DNA from: DAITMV01 sp046318595
GTDB taxonomy: Bacteria > Pseudomonadota > Gammaproteobacteria > Burkholderiales > Burkholderiaceae_B
NCBI GenBank assembly: GCA_046318595.1
Contig: JBKCTV010000031.1
Location: 1-48,472 of the forward strand
Length of the DNA stretch: 48,472 bases
Direction: 5' to 3'
Shown: in pieces, positions 1-8,753 of the stretch
Position numbering within the stretch: position 1 is the stretch's first letter
Layout: each line of letters opens with the position of its first letter
Notes under the pieces: generated by a model
The model's input: the letters and a program-made list of their open reading frames with translations, nothing else
Database searches by the model: none
What the model was told of the DNA's origin: nothing
Made by a program: the position numbers and the translations under genes

Positions 1-97
1 CGAAGCGCCATAGGCGGCGCTCTTCAGAGGCGTTGCAAAAAATCATATGAGAACTTGCCTGACGTGGCTTCGATGTTTTGCATGCCTGATTTAGTGC
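1..97. other. Short non-coding left edge with a small stem-loop
   Basis: Nothing coding was recognised here. On the minus strand, just after the end of tal, there is a 6-bp stem AGCGCC/GGCGCT (arms at 16-21 and 4-9) with a 6-base loop. It could be the lower part of a transcription terminator for tal, but the window stops before any T-run could be seen. Confidence 0.3.
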
Positions 98-1033
98 TTA
101 TTCCAGGAGCGCATCCAGCTTCTCTGCATCCGCCACGAACACCCGAATACCCTCGGCCAGCTTCTCGCCCGCCATAGCGTCTTCATTCAGGGCGAAGCGA
201 AAGCCGGCCTCGTCGAGTGCAAACCGTTCCGCCGGTTGCGCCGTTGCCCACGCACGGTCGAGCCGCAGCTCGACAGGCACATTCATCGATTGGAGCTGCG
301 CCAGCAGGTCCGGGCTGATGGTCAGCAGATCGCAACCGGCCAGCGCCAGTATTTGCCCGGTATTGCGAAAGCTGGCGCCCATGATTTCAGTCGTGATCAT
401 ATTTTGCTTGTAGTACGCATAAATACGGCGCACCGACTGCACGCCCGGATCGTCCTCGGGCGCGGGCTCTCGCCACTGCCCACCAGCCGCCTTTTTGAAC
501 CAGTCATGGATACGGCCGACGAACGGCGAAATCAGCGTGACACCGGCCGTGCCGCACGCTGCCGCCTGAACGCTGGAAAACACCAGGGTCAAGTTGCAGG
601 CAATTCCTTCCGACTCCAGTATTCGTGCTGCAACGATGCCTTCCCAGGTCGAGGCGATTTTGATGAGAATCCGCCTCCGGTCGATACCATCGGCCTCGTA
701 TAGTGAGATCAGGCGGCGCGCGCGTGCCACCGTCTCGACCGTGTCGAACGACAGACGGGCATCGACCTCGGTCGATACCCGGCCCGGAATCAGCGCCAGG
801 ATCTGCTGGCCGAATGCGACTAGCAGCCGATCGGCCCGCTCCGACAACGGCACAGTCGCATGGTCCTGTCGTACCTTGGCCAGCAGTGGCGCGTAGGTCG
901 GGCTCTGAACTGCTTTCAAAATCAAGGACGGATTCGTGGTCGCGTCGCGCGGCGCAAAGTCAGCGATCCGCTGAAAATCACCGGTATCGGCCACCACCGT
1001 CGAGTAATACTTGAGTGCCTCTAGTGTATTCAT
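98..1033 (-). CDS. tal: Transaldolase
   Basis: Transaldolase of the TalB type (311 aa; family members are usually about 316). It moves a dihydroxyacetone unit between sedoheptulose 7-phosphate and glyceraldehyde 3-phosphate in the cytoplasmic non-oxidative pentose phosphate pathway. The Schiff-base lysine lies in ILIKIASTWEG (K125). The other family active-site residues are present: D16 in VADTGD, N34 in TTNPSL and E89 in VSTEVDAR. Its ATG overlaps the sbtB stop codon (ATGA), so it is the last gene of an sbtA-sbtB-tal operon and is probably translationally coupled. Transketolase is encoded elsewhere in this window at 37629-39665, so the pairing with a bicarbonate transporter is the unusual part. 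Identification is firm. Confidence 0.96.
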   Translation of the reverse strand: MNTLEALKYYSTVVADTGDFQRIADFAPRDATTNPSLILKAVQSPTYAPLLAKVRQDHATVPLSERADRLLVAFGQQILALIPGRVSTEVDARLSFDTVETVARARRLISLYEADGIDRRRILIKIASTWEGIVAARILESEGIACNLTLVFSSVQAAACGTAGVTLISPFVGRIHDWFKKAAGGQWREPAPEDDPGVQSVRRIYAYYKQNMITTEIMGASFRNTGQILALAGCDLLTISPDLLAQLQSMNVPVELRLDRAWATAQPAERFALDEAGFRFALNEDAMAGEKLAEGIRVFVADAEKLDALLE

Positions 1034-1335
1034 CAGTACTTGTCGGCGCGTAGGACCCGCACATCGCTAACGTACAAAGAAATCGCGTAATTCTGGAAAA
1101 ATTGCCGGTGCACGTCGGCGGCAATCGCCTCAGACGTCGGCGCATCGCAAATGATTTCCATGCGAATCGTACCGTCTGCGCTCCAGCTCGCTTCGCGGTG
1201 CCCGTGCCTACCCTGACCACGCGCGTCTGAGACCGTGTAACCGTGTGCGCCCAGCTTCATGACCGCTTTGGCCAGCTTTGGCTCGAGCGCACTTTCGGCC
1301 AGGATCACGACTAGTTTTTTATCGTACATGTCCAT
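1033..1335 (-). CDS. sbtB: PII-like signalling protein of the SbtB family
   Basis: A 100-residue PII-like trimeric protein. The core reads KLVVILAESALEPKLAKAV, then GAHGYTVSDARGQGRHGHR, then a C-terminal strand SLYVSDVRVLRADKY, the usual pattern of SbtB-type PII proteins. In cyanobacteria SbtB binds adenine nucleotides and gates the bicarbonate transporter SbtA. The same role is inferred here because sbtA lies 9 bases upstream on the same strand. An AGGGA ribosome-binding site overlaps the sbtA end. A second in-frame ATG two codons in (1329) is an alternative start. The C-terminal cysteine loop known from some cyanobacterial SbtB proteins is not present. Family confident; ligand not deducible. 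Confidence 0.85.
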   Translation of the reverse strand: MDMYDKKLVVILAESALEPKLAKAVMKLGAHGYTVSDARGQGRHGHREASWSADGTIRMEIICDAPTSEAIAADVHRQFFQNYAISLYVSDVRVLRADKY

Positions 1336-1344
1336 GCGGATTCC

Positions 1345-2337
1345 CTATAAAAAGCCGGCGCCCTGCGCGTAGACGGCGATTGCGTGGTAAAGCGGAATGC
1401 CAACCATGATGTTGAACGGGAAGGTCACGCCGAGCGATGCGCCGATGGAAAACGCCGGGTTGGCCTCGGGCACCGCGATCCGCATGGCGGCGGGGGCGGC
1501 GATATACGATGCACTGGCCGCCATGGTCATCAAGATGACGGTATCGCCCAGATCGAATCCCAGATAATGCGCAAACACCAGACCGATCAGCGCCGCGAAA
1601 CACGGCCAGATGATACCGAACGCCACGACAAACAAGCCGGCCTGTCGCAGTTCGCGTAAGCGCCCCCCGGCCACCAGTCCCATTTCCAGCAGGAACAGAC
1701 ACAACGCGCCTTTGAACATATCGAAAAACAAACCCTTGACCGGCGACAGGCCTTCTGGCCCGGCAACGAAACCGATGATCAGCCCGCCCATCAAGAGCAC
1801 GATACTTTTGCCGCTCAGCACCTCGTGCAGCAATTCGCCGACGCGCACCGTCGAACCGCGGCGGTTGCCCAGCTTGGCCAGCAGCACACCGACCAGCACG
1901 CCCGGCGATTCCAGGAGCACCAGGGCCAGCGACATGATTGGGTCGATATCGATGTGGCGATGCGTCAAATAGGCGCTCGCAATCGCAAACGTGACGACGC
2001 TCACCGACCCGTAATGGGCCGCTATCGCCGCCGCATTTGCATGGTCGAAACGCAGCTTGAGAATCGGAAACGCAAGTAGTGGCAAAATGACACCCATCAG
2101 CATGACGCTCAACGCCACGGGCAGTACATCCAGCAGAGGCTGCTGCGCCAGTTCGGCGCCCCCTTTCAGACCGATGGACAAGAGGCAGAAAATCGATAAA
2201 GTTTCATAGAGTGCGCTCGGCAGCTTGAGGTCCGAACGGAACAGGCGTGCAGCGACCCCCAGTAAAAAGAACAGCGGTACGATGTCGATCGGATTCATAA
2301 ACAACCATAGAGGGGCAAGCAGGTGATATTTTGCCAT
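1345..2337 (-). CDS. sbtA: Sodium-dependent bicarbonate transporter, SbtA family
   Basis: Integral membrane permease of the SbtA/DUF897 family (330 aa from the ATG at 2337; a TTG one codon upstream at 2340 is also possible). About eight to ten hydrophobic segments run through the whole length, arranged as two similar halves around a polar central stretch (GNRRGSTVRVGELLHEVLSG). Family-typical sequences include LLSIGLKGGAELA near the N-terminus and TMAASASYIAAPAAMRIAVPEANP near the C-terminus. Known members import HCO3- with Na+ at the inner membrane. The immediately downstream sbtB supports the assignment. In a heterotroph, imported bicarbonate could feed anaplerotic carboxylation or the PurK/PurE steps, but nothing in the sequence proves this. 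Confidence 0.88.
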   Translation of the reverse strand: MAKYHLLAPLWLFMNPIDIVPLFFLLGVAARLFRSDLKLPSALYETLSIFCLLSIGLKGGAELAQQPLLDVLPVALSVMLMGVILPLLAFPILKLRFDHANAAAIAAHYGSVSVVTFAIASAYLTHRHIDIDPIMSLALVLLESPGVLVGVLLAKLGNRRGSTVRVGELLHEVLSGKSIVLLMGGLIIGFVAGPEGLSPVKGLFFDMFKGALCLFLLEMGLVAGGRLRELRQAGLFVVAFGIIWPCFAALIGLVFAHYLGFDLGDTVILMTMAASASYIAAPAAMRIAVPEANPAFSIGASLGVTFPFNIMVGIPLYHAIAVYAQGAGFL

Positions 2338-2363
2338 CAAACCCAGGCCAAGGCGTAAGGCGC

Positions 2364-2975
2364 GTGGCCCCGTTACCGCCCAAACCGGTCATTGCCGTCA
2401 TCTCGGGCGCGGCCGGCTGTGGCAAGACATCGCTGGCGCGGCGCATCGTCCGGGTGCTGAACCAACGTGGCTTATCCTGCTGCATGGTCGACAAAGACAC
2501 CGTGGCCGATCCGCTGTCGTCGGAAATCCTGCGGCTGCTCGGGGTGTCCGACCTCGACCGCGACAGCGACCTGTTCCGCGCCCGGGTGCGCCATCTGGAG
2601 TATCAGGCGGCTTTGGCGGTCGCCAAGGAAAACGCGGCTTTGGGCCTGAGTGTCGTGCTACCCGGACCGTGGTCCAACGAAATCGAGCAGGGCTGGTTTT
2701 TTAAGCCACAGGCGCAAAAGATCTTTCCCAACCACGACACCTGGGTGTTTTGCATGCAGGCGGAAGCCCATGTGCTCAAGCCGCGCATCGTCCGGCGCGC
2801 CAATCCGCGCGACGCCTACAAACTGGTGCATTGGGACACTTTCGAAAAGCGGATCGACAAAGCCAACCGGCTGGCCGAAATACCGGGGGTGATCAGTCTG
2901 GCGAGCCGCTTGCCGATGACCAAAATGATCGAGCTCGTTCTGTCGAAGCTGTTAAAAAAGCGCTCCCCGACTTAA
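2364..2975 (+). CDS. P-loop kinase-like protein (AAA_33 / zeta-toxin-like fold)
   Basis: A protein of about 203 aa of the small P-loop kinase group. The Walker A motif is SGAAGCGKTSLA near the N-terminus, followed by a DKD motif (CMVDKDTVADPL) where related kinases bind the phosphate acceptor. A basic RIVRRANPRD segment resembles the lid of nucleotide-kinase-like enzymes. The substrate is unknown. It may phosphorylate a small molecule, as chloramphenicol or zeta-type kinases do. The gene is divergent from sbtA with almost no spacer. The frame is open from a TTG at 2331, but that start would overlap the sbtA start, so the GTG at 2364 is preferred. The true start is uncertain. No cognate antitoxin gene is adjacent. 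Confidence 0.7.
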   Translation: MAPLPPKPVIAVISGAAGCGKTSLARRIVRVLNQRGLSCCMVDKDTVADPLSSEILRLLGVSDLDRDSDLFRARVRHLEYQAALAVAKENAALGLSVVLPGPWSNEIEQGWFFKPQAQKIFPNHDTWVFCMQAEAHVLKPRIVRRANPRDAYKLVHWDTFEKRIDKANRLAEIPGVISLASRLPMTKMIELVLSKLLKKRSPT

Positions 2976-3070
2976 ACCCGACTGGCCGGCGCGTTTTTCT
3001 TTCCCTCCCGGCGCGCCTCCACCCAGCGGAACATCACGGGTAGAACGACCAGCGTCAACAGGCCCAGCAG
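2972..3070 (-). pseudogene. Remnant of an RND (CzcA/AcrB-type) transporter C-terminus
   Basis: The minus strand encodes ALLGLLTLVVLPVMFRWVEA followed by a short basic tail and a stop. This matches the last transmembrane helix and cytoplasmic tail of heavy-metal RND pumps, which typically end LLTLxVLPxLYxxxE. Upstream on the same strand the reading frame does not continue into recognisable RND sequence, so it appears to be the residual 3' end of a deleted gene. The match is short, so this remains a probable call. Confidence 0.45.
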
Positions 3071-3288
3071 GGCTGGCCGATGGCTTGGCAAAATTTGTAG
3101 CAAAGGCTTACGGCTGCTATTTATCTGTATCGACGGCTGATGAAAAATTTGTCCTGCCAACCAGAGATTACATTTGGCTTACCCGCCCCACGATGCAGCA
3201 AAACCATCCATTCTGGTCTTGTTGCAATGCAAAACCAGGGTTAGGATGGTGTCTGACAGGTCCAACTCACCATAAAAGGGGCATCATT
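3071..3288 (+). promoter_or_regulatory. Leader region of aceA
   Basis: AT-richer non-coding stretch in front of isocitrate lyase. It holds an 11-base palindrome TTGCAATGCAA at 3222-3232 and a strong ribosome-binding site AAAAGGGG at 3274-3281, seven bases before the ATG. The palindrome could be an operator for a carbon-source regulator, but none is identified and no convincing -35/-10 pair was found. Confidence 0.3.
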
Positions 3289-4605
3289 ATGTCGGCGATT
3301 CGTGAACAGCAGGCGCAGCAAATCACTCGGGAATGGACGGAAAGCTCGCGCTGGCGGGGTATTCGGCGGGCTTATTCGGCCGACGACGTGGTGCGGCTGC
3401 GCGGCTCGGTGCATATCGAACACACGCTGGCGCGGCGCGGTGCCGCACGCCTGTGGGACTTGCTGCGCCGGGAGCCGTTCGTCAACGCGCTGGGCGCCCT
3501 GACCGGCAATCAAGCCATGCAGCAGGTGAAGGCAGGGCTGAAAGCGATTTATCTCTCCGGCTGGCAAGTGGCGGGTGACGCCAACATCGCCGGCGAAATG
3601 TATCCCGACCAGTCTTTGTATCCAGCCAATTCGGTTCCGGCCGTGGTCCGCCGCATCAACAATACCTTTCAGCGCTGCGACCAGATTCAGCAGGCCGAAG
3701 GCAAATACGCCGACGACGAGGGCCATATCGATTATTTCGCGCCGATCGTGGCCGATGCGGAGGCTGGTTTCGGCGGCGTGCTGAACGCTTTCGAGCTCAT
3801 GAAGGCGATGATCGAGGCCGGCGCGGCCGGTGTACATTTCGAGGATCAGTTGGCATCGGTCAAAAAATGCGGCCACATGGGAGGCAAAGTGCTCGTCCCA
3901 ACTCGCGAAGCCGTCAACAAGCTCGTGTCCGCGCGTCTGGCCGCCGATGTGCTTGGCGTGCCGACCCTGCTGGTAGCGCGCACCGATGCCGAGGCCGCCG
4001 ATCTGCTGACTTCGGATGTCGACCCCAACGACCAGCCCTTTCTCACCGGCGAACGCACGCCCGAGGGCTTTTTCAAAACCCGGCCGGGCCTGGCGCAAGC
4101 CATTTCGCGCGGCCTGGCCTACGCGCCGTATGCCGACCTGGTATGGTGCGAAACCGGCAAGCCCGATCTAGCCTACGCCCGCGCGTTCGCCGAAGCGATC
4201 CATGCCGAGTTTCCGGGCAAAATGCTGGCGTACAACTGCTCGCCATCGTTCAACTGGCGCAAAAACCTCGACGACACAACGATCGCCAATTTTCAGCGCG
4301 AGCTCGGCGCCATGGGTTATAAGTTTCAGTTCATCACGCTCGCCGGCTTCCACAGCCTGAATTACAGCATGTTCGAACTGGCGCACGGCTATGCCCGCAA
4401 CAACATGACGGCGTTCGTCGCCTTGCAGGAAAAAGAATTCGCCGCTGCCGAAAAAGGCTTTACCGCCGTCAAGCATCAGCGCGAGGTCGGTACCGGCTAT
4501 TTCGATGCTGTGACGCAAGTCATCGAGGGCGGTAAATGCTCTACAACAGCTTTGCACGGCTCGACCGAAAACGAACAGTTTTTCGATAAGACGCGGGTGG
4601 GTTGA
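3289..4605 (+). CDS. aceA: Isocitrate lyase
   Basis: Isocitrate lyase (438 aa, close to the 434 of E. coli AceA). It cleaves isocitrate to glyoxylate and succinate, the first step of the glyoxylate bypass used for growth on acetate or fatty acids. The catalytic signature KKCGHMGGK is at residues 192-200 with the active-site cysteine at 194. Metal- and substrate-binding blocks such as SGWQVAGDAN, DAEAGFGG and YNCSPSFNW are present. The ATG at 3289 is chosen because it has a strong AAAAGGGG site; the frame is open further upstream but that part is not family sequence. No malate synthase gene is in the window. The gene stands alone, followed by a stem-loop and a convergent vapBC pair. Confidence 0.97.
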   Translation: MSAIREQQAQQITREWTESSRWRGIRRAYSADDVVRLRGSVHIEHTLARRGAARLWDLLRREPFVNALGALTGNQAMQQVKAGLKAIYLSGWQVAGDANIAGEMYPDQSLYPANSVPAVVRRINNTFQRCDQIQQAEGKYADDEGHIDYFAPIVADAEAGFGGVLNAFELMKAMIEAGAAGVHFEDQLASVKKCGHMGGKVLVPTREAVNKLVSARLAADVLGVPTLLVARTDAEAADLLTSDVDPNDQPFLTGERTPEGFFKTRPGLAQAISRGLAYAPYADLVWCETGKPDLAYARAFAEAIHAEFPGKMLAYNCSPSFNWRKNLDDTTIANFQRELGAMGYKFQFITLAGFHSLNYSMFELAHGYARNNMTAFVALQEKEFAAAEKGFTAVKHQREVGTGYFDAVTQVIEGGKCSTTALHGSTENEQFFDKTRVG

Positions 4606-4628
4606 GAAACAGGCCAAGCGTCCAAAAC

Positions 4629-4671
4629 GGCTGTGAGTTTGTCGGACTTAATGCCCGACAGGCTCACAGCC
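4629..4671 (+). terminator. Stem-loop after aceA
   Basis: A two-part hairpin: outer stem GGCTGTGAG/CTCACAGCC (4629-4637 and 4663-4671) and inner stem TGTCGG/CCGACA, separated by a two-base internal loop on each side. It lies 24 bases after the aceA stop. No T-run follows, so it may protect the 3' end or act as a weak terminator rather than a classical intrinsic one. Confidence 0.5.
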
Positions 4672-4765
4672 CTTCAAGAAAGATCGCATCATCTTCAGCC
4701 TTCTTTGGCGAAAACATAAAATGTCCGTCAAAACAGGCCGCTCCAAGCGTTCATCTCGATTTTTC

Positions 4766-5167
4766 CTATGCGTTAACCCAATTCTCAATTCGTAGGCCTG
4801 GGTATTCAACGAAATCGCGCTCATTGTTTGTGACCAAAATTACGCCGAGCGCCACGGCGTGCGCAGCAATCAGTTTGTCAAGGTGGTCCTTCTTGCGATC
4901 GCGAGTCGCCTCCCTGATCGGTCCGTAGGCAGACGCCGCAGAAGCATCAAACGAAGTAACGGGGATATCTTCGACAAGTGCGGCAAGGTTCTGCCGTTCA
5001 CGCGCACTATTATCAGAGACGGTCGCGCCGTACTCTAGTTCGGCGAACGTGATTGCCGACATCACCACGTCCCCAACATAGTACTGAGCAAACCGTTTGG
5101 CGACCTGCTCAGGCTGATTTTTCATCAGGTATATGCACATGTTGGTGTCGAGCATAAACAGCGGCAT
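4766..5167 (-). CDS. vapC: VapC-type PIN-domain ribonuclease toxin
   Basis: Toxin of a type II toxin-antitoxin pair (133 aa). The PIN-domain acidic residues are in place: D7 in MLDTNMC, E43 in TFAELEYG, D97 in HLDKLIAAHA, and the C-terminal TNNERDF motif with D118. Together they would bind Mg2+ or Mn2+ for RNA cleavage; VapC toxins commonly cut initiator tRNA or rRNA. Its ATG overlaps the antitoxin stop codon (TAATG), the usual translational coupling of vapBC. All catalytic positions are intact, so the toxin is probably active. It lies convergent with aceA. Confidence 0.93.
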   Translation of the reverse strand: MPLFMLDTNMCIYLMKNQPEQVAKRFAQYYVGDVVMSAITFAELEYGATVSDNSARERQNLAALVEDIPVTSFDASAASAYGPIREATRDRKKDHLDKLIAAHAVALGVILVTNNERDFVEYPGLRIENWVNA

Positions 5168-5403
5168 TAGAGCGCTTCCCTCTCGGTCTGTTCCTGATCG
5201 CCGCGCCCCTCAGCCATGAAATTCGGCCCAAATCCGGCAAACTTTTTGAGAGCGCCAGCGAGCGGTCGACGCACAGGGCGAATGCGAATTTCCTCTCCAA
5301 TGCGCTCGATTTCAAACTCGATATCGGTACGCTCATAGGCAAGGGTGGATGGAATACGGATAGCCTGAGAATTGCCGTTCCGAAAAACTTTGGTTGTCTG
5401 CAT
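5167..5403 (-). CDS. vapB: VapB antitoxin, AbrB/SpoVT type
   Basis: Antitoxin of 78 aa. The N-terminus (MQTTKVFRNGNSQAIRIPST) is the swapped-hairpin AbrB/MazE-like DNA-binding fold typical of VapB proteins. The C-terminal part (about residues 48-78), with FGPNFMAEGRGDQE, would wrap around the PIN toxin. A GAGGGG ribosome-binding site precedes the ATG. Antitoxins of this family repress their own operon together with the toxin, and two direct repeats upstream are candidate operators. The stop overlaps vapC. Confidence 0.9.
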   Translation of the reverse strand: MQTTKVFRNGNSQAIRIPSTLAYERTDIEFEIERIGEEIRIRPVRRPLAGALKKFAGFGPNFMAEGRGDQEQTEREAL

Positions 5404-5423
5404 TTTCCCCTCATTTAAAAAGT

Positions 5424-5479
5424 ATGCGTGGATGTACTATAAATCGCACACCGGCCATTGTAAATACATGTGTGTACTA
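5424..5479 (-). promoter_or_regulatory. Candidate vapBC operator: two direct repeats 40 bp apart
   Basis: On the minus strand the 16-mers TAGTACACACATGTAT (5464-5479) and TAGTACATCCACGCAT (5424-5439) share TAGTACA plus most of the following bases. They are exactly 40 bp apart, close to four helical turns. The second copy overlaps TTTATA/TATAGT, which could be a -10 element, so VapBC binding would occlude the promoter. Inferred from position and repetition only. Confidence 0.5.
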
Positions 5480-5583
5480 AAGTAAAGAAGACGATAAGTA
5501 GGGCGCGTCATTTTTTTTAAACCAGTTGCTCGACACTGAGAAGCTTGTGCTCTCATCAATCGTGAATTGGTTGCAATAATTGC

Positions 5584-5614
5584 AAAAAAGGCCTCGAGCC
5601 GAAACTCGAAGCCT
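5584..5614 (-). terminator. Intrinsic terminator of groESL
   Basis: Minus-strand hairpin AGGCTTCGAG-TTTCGG-CTCGAGGCCT followed by a run of six T. It has a 10-bp stem with one G-T wobble and a 6-base loop. It lies about 30 bases after the groEL stop codon and is a classical Rho-independent terminator. Confidence 0.85.
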
Positions 5615-5642
5615 CATGAACAGCCAGCGTGGACGCGCTATC

Positions 5643-7304
<1,662 letters not shown>

Positions 7305-7361
7305 AGTGGATTCTCTCTAATTGATCGGGGTTAACGAAACGGACTCACCGAAGTGAGTGGC

Positions 7362-7652
7362 TTATTCTTCGACGATCGCGAGAATGTCTTCCTCGCGCAT
7401 AACCAGAACCTCTTCGCCATCGACTTTGACGGCCTGGCCGGCATATTTGCCGAACAACACTTTATTGCCGGTTTTGACGTCCAGTGTGATCAGTTTGCCG
7501 TGATCGTCGCGCTTGCCGGCGCCGACTGCAATCACCACGCCCTGATCCGGCTTTTCGGCTGCATTGTCGGGGATGACGATACCGGATGCGGTTTTACGCT
7601 CGTTTTCCAAGCGCTTCACGATCACGCGGTCGTGTAACGGACGAAGACTCAT
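7362..7652 (-). CDS. groS: Co-chaperonin GroES (10 kDa)
   Basis: GroES (96 aa, the usual length). It caps the GroEL ring as a heptamer. The N-terminus MSLRPLHDRVIVKRL, the mobile-loop region around KTASGIVIPDNAAEKP and the C-terminal EVLVMREEDILAIVE are typical. An AGGAG site seven bases before the ATG gives strong translation. It is the first gene of the heat-shock operon and is preceded by CIRCE and a strong promoter. Confidence 0.98.
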   Translation of the reverse strand: MSLRPLHDRVIVKRLENERKTASGIVIPDNAAEKPDQGVVIAVGAGKRDDHGKLITLDVKTGNKVLFGKYAGQAVKVDGEEVLVMREEDILAIVEE

Positions 7653-7701
7653 GGACTGACTCCTATAAAGGTGGAAAGATCGAGTAAGCGGCCGGGTGAT
7701 T

Positions 7702-7728
7702 TAAGCACTCGACCGTTTCGAGTGCTAA
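7702..7728 (-). promoter_or_regulatory. CIRCE operator (HrcA binding site)
   Basis: Minus strand reads TTAGCACTC, nine bases, GAGTGCTTA. This is the CIRCE inverted repeat TTAGCACTC-N9-GAGTGCTAA with one mismatch in the last arm. HrcA binding here would repress groES-groEL until heat shock. It lies about 50 bases upstream of the groES start and directly after the -10 box of the promoter. Confidence 0.93.
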
Positions 7729-7757
7729 ATAATAAGGCTTGGGCCGCAAGTTTTCAA
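7729..7757 (-). promoter_or_regulatory. groESL promoter with overlapping housekeeping and heat-shock elements
   Basis: On the minus strand TTGAAA (7752-7757) and TATTAT (7729-7734) are separated by exactly 17 bases, a good sigma-70-like promoter. The same bases can be read as a sigma-32 site, CTTGAAA then about 14 bases then CCTTATTA. The -10 box abuts CIRCE, so HrcA would block initiation. Dual control is inferred. Confidence 0.65.
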
Positions 7758-7808
7758 GGGGGGCAGCACCACATTTTCAATAATTTAATCGCAACAGGTG
7801 CCCATCGC

Positions 7809-8747
7809 TCAAATACAGCCCAGCGCCTTGCAATGCCTCAGTGCCAGAGCCAACCCTGCGGCCGCAAACGGGTCGAAGCTGGCTTTGGCAGGCATGGCGC
7901 GCAGCCAGGTCAACTGCCGTTTGGCCAACTGGCGCGTCGCTGCAACGCTCTGCTCGATAAAGTTTACTTCATCAACATCGCCATCCAGATACGCACAGGC
8001 CTGCCGATAGCCGACGCAGCGCATGGCCGGCATGGCCGGCGTCAGCGGGAACCGCGCGCGCAGCTCACGCACCTCGTCGAGGAAGCCCCCCCTCAGCATG
8101 GCACGGAACCGCTCGGCAATACGGCGATGCAGCAGCGTTCGGTCGGTCGGTTCGAGGCTGACGATGCGGATGTCGCTAGCGTCCACAGGCGCAGTGAAAT
8201 GGCTGGACAAGGGCTGGCCGGTCAGCTCCCAAACCTCGAGTGCTCGCTGGATACGCTGGCTGTCGGTCGGTGGCAGACGCTGCGCGGTCATGGGGTCGAT
8301 GTGCGCCAGACGGGCATGCAGCGCGGGCCAGCCGAGCGCGACGGCCTCGGCATCCAGGCGCTGGCGGATAGCGGCATTCGCCATCGGCAGCTCGTTCAAG
8401 CCCTGCGTCAACGCCCGGAAATACATCATCGTACCGCCGACGATCAAGGGCAACTTGCCGCGCGTTTGAATATCGGCGATCAGCCGCCGGGCGTCGCGCA
8501 CGAAATCGGCCGCACTGTAAGCCTCATCGGGATTACGGATGTCGATCAAGTGATGCGGCACAGCGGCCCGTTCAGTGGGTGTCGGTTTGGCCGTGCCGAT
8601 GTCCATGCCACGGTAGATCAGGGCGGAATCCAGACTAATGATTTCCAGCGGCAGGTGCAGCGCCAGTTCCAGTGCCAGGGCAGTTTTGCCGCTGGCGGTT
8701 GGCCCGAGAATGGCGAGTGGCTGCAGAGCGGCTTTCACGCGCGCCAA
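7809..8747 (-). CDS. miaA: tRNA dimethylallyltransferase
   Basis: MiaA (about 312 aa) transfers a dimethylallyl group to N6 of A37 in tRNAs that read UNN codons. The P-loop is ILGPTASGKTALA near residue 13, followed by SLDSALIYRGMDIGTAKPT, PHHLIDIRNPDEAYSAADF and the lid motif GGTMMYFRAL. All are diagnostic of the family. It follows mutL closely on the same strand, as in many proteobacteria. The start is either TTG at 8747 or GTG at 8738; neither has a strong ribosome-binding site. The gene ends about 50 bases before the groESL promoter. Confidence 0.97.
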   Translation of the reverse strand: MARVKAALQPLAILGPTASGKTALALELALHLPLEIISLDSALIYRGMDIGTAKPTPTERAAVPHHLIDIRNPDEAYSAADFVRDARRLIADIQTRGKLPLIVGGTMMYFRALTQGLNELPMANAAIRQRLDAEAVALGWPALHARLAHIDPMTAQRLPPTDSQRIQRALEVWELTGQPLSSHFTAPVDASDIRIVSLEPTDRTLLHRRIAERFRAMLRGGFLDEVRELRARFPLTPAMPAMRCVGYRQACAYLDGDVDEVNFIEQSVAATRQLAKRQLTWLRAMPAKASFDPFAAAGLALALRHCKALGCI

Positions 8748-8753
8748 AAACGC

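Noticed and set aside
4629..4671. Riboswitch or attenuator reading of the hairpin after aceA
   Set aside because: It lies downstream of aceA and convergent to vapC, so it cannot act as a leader for either gene.
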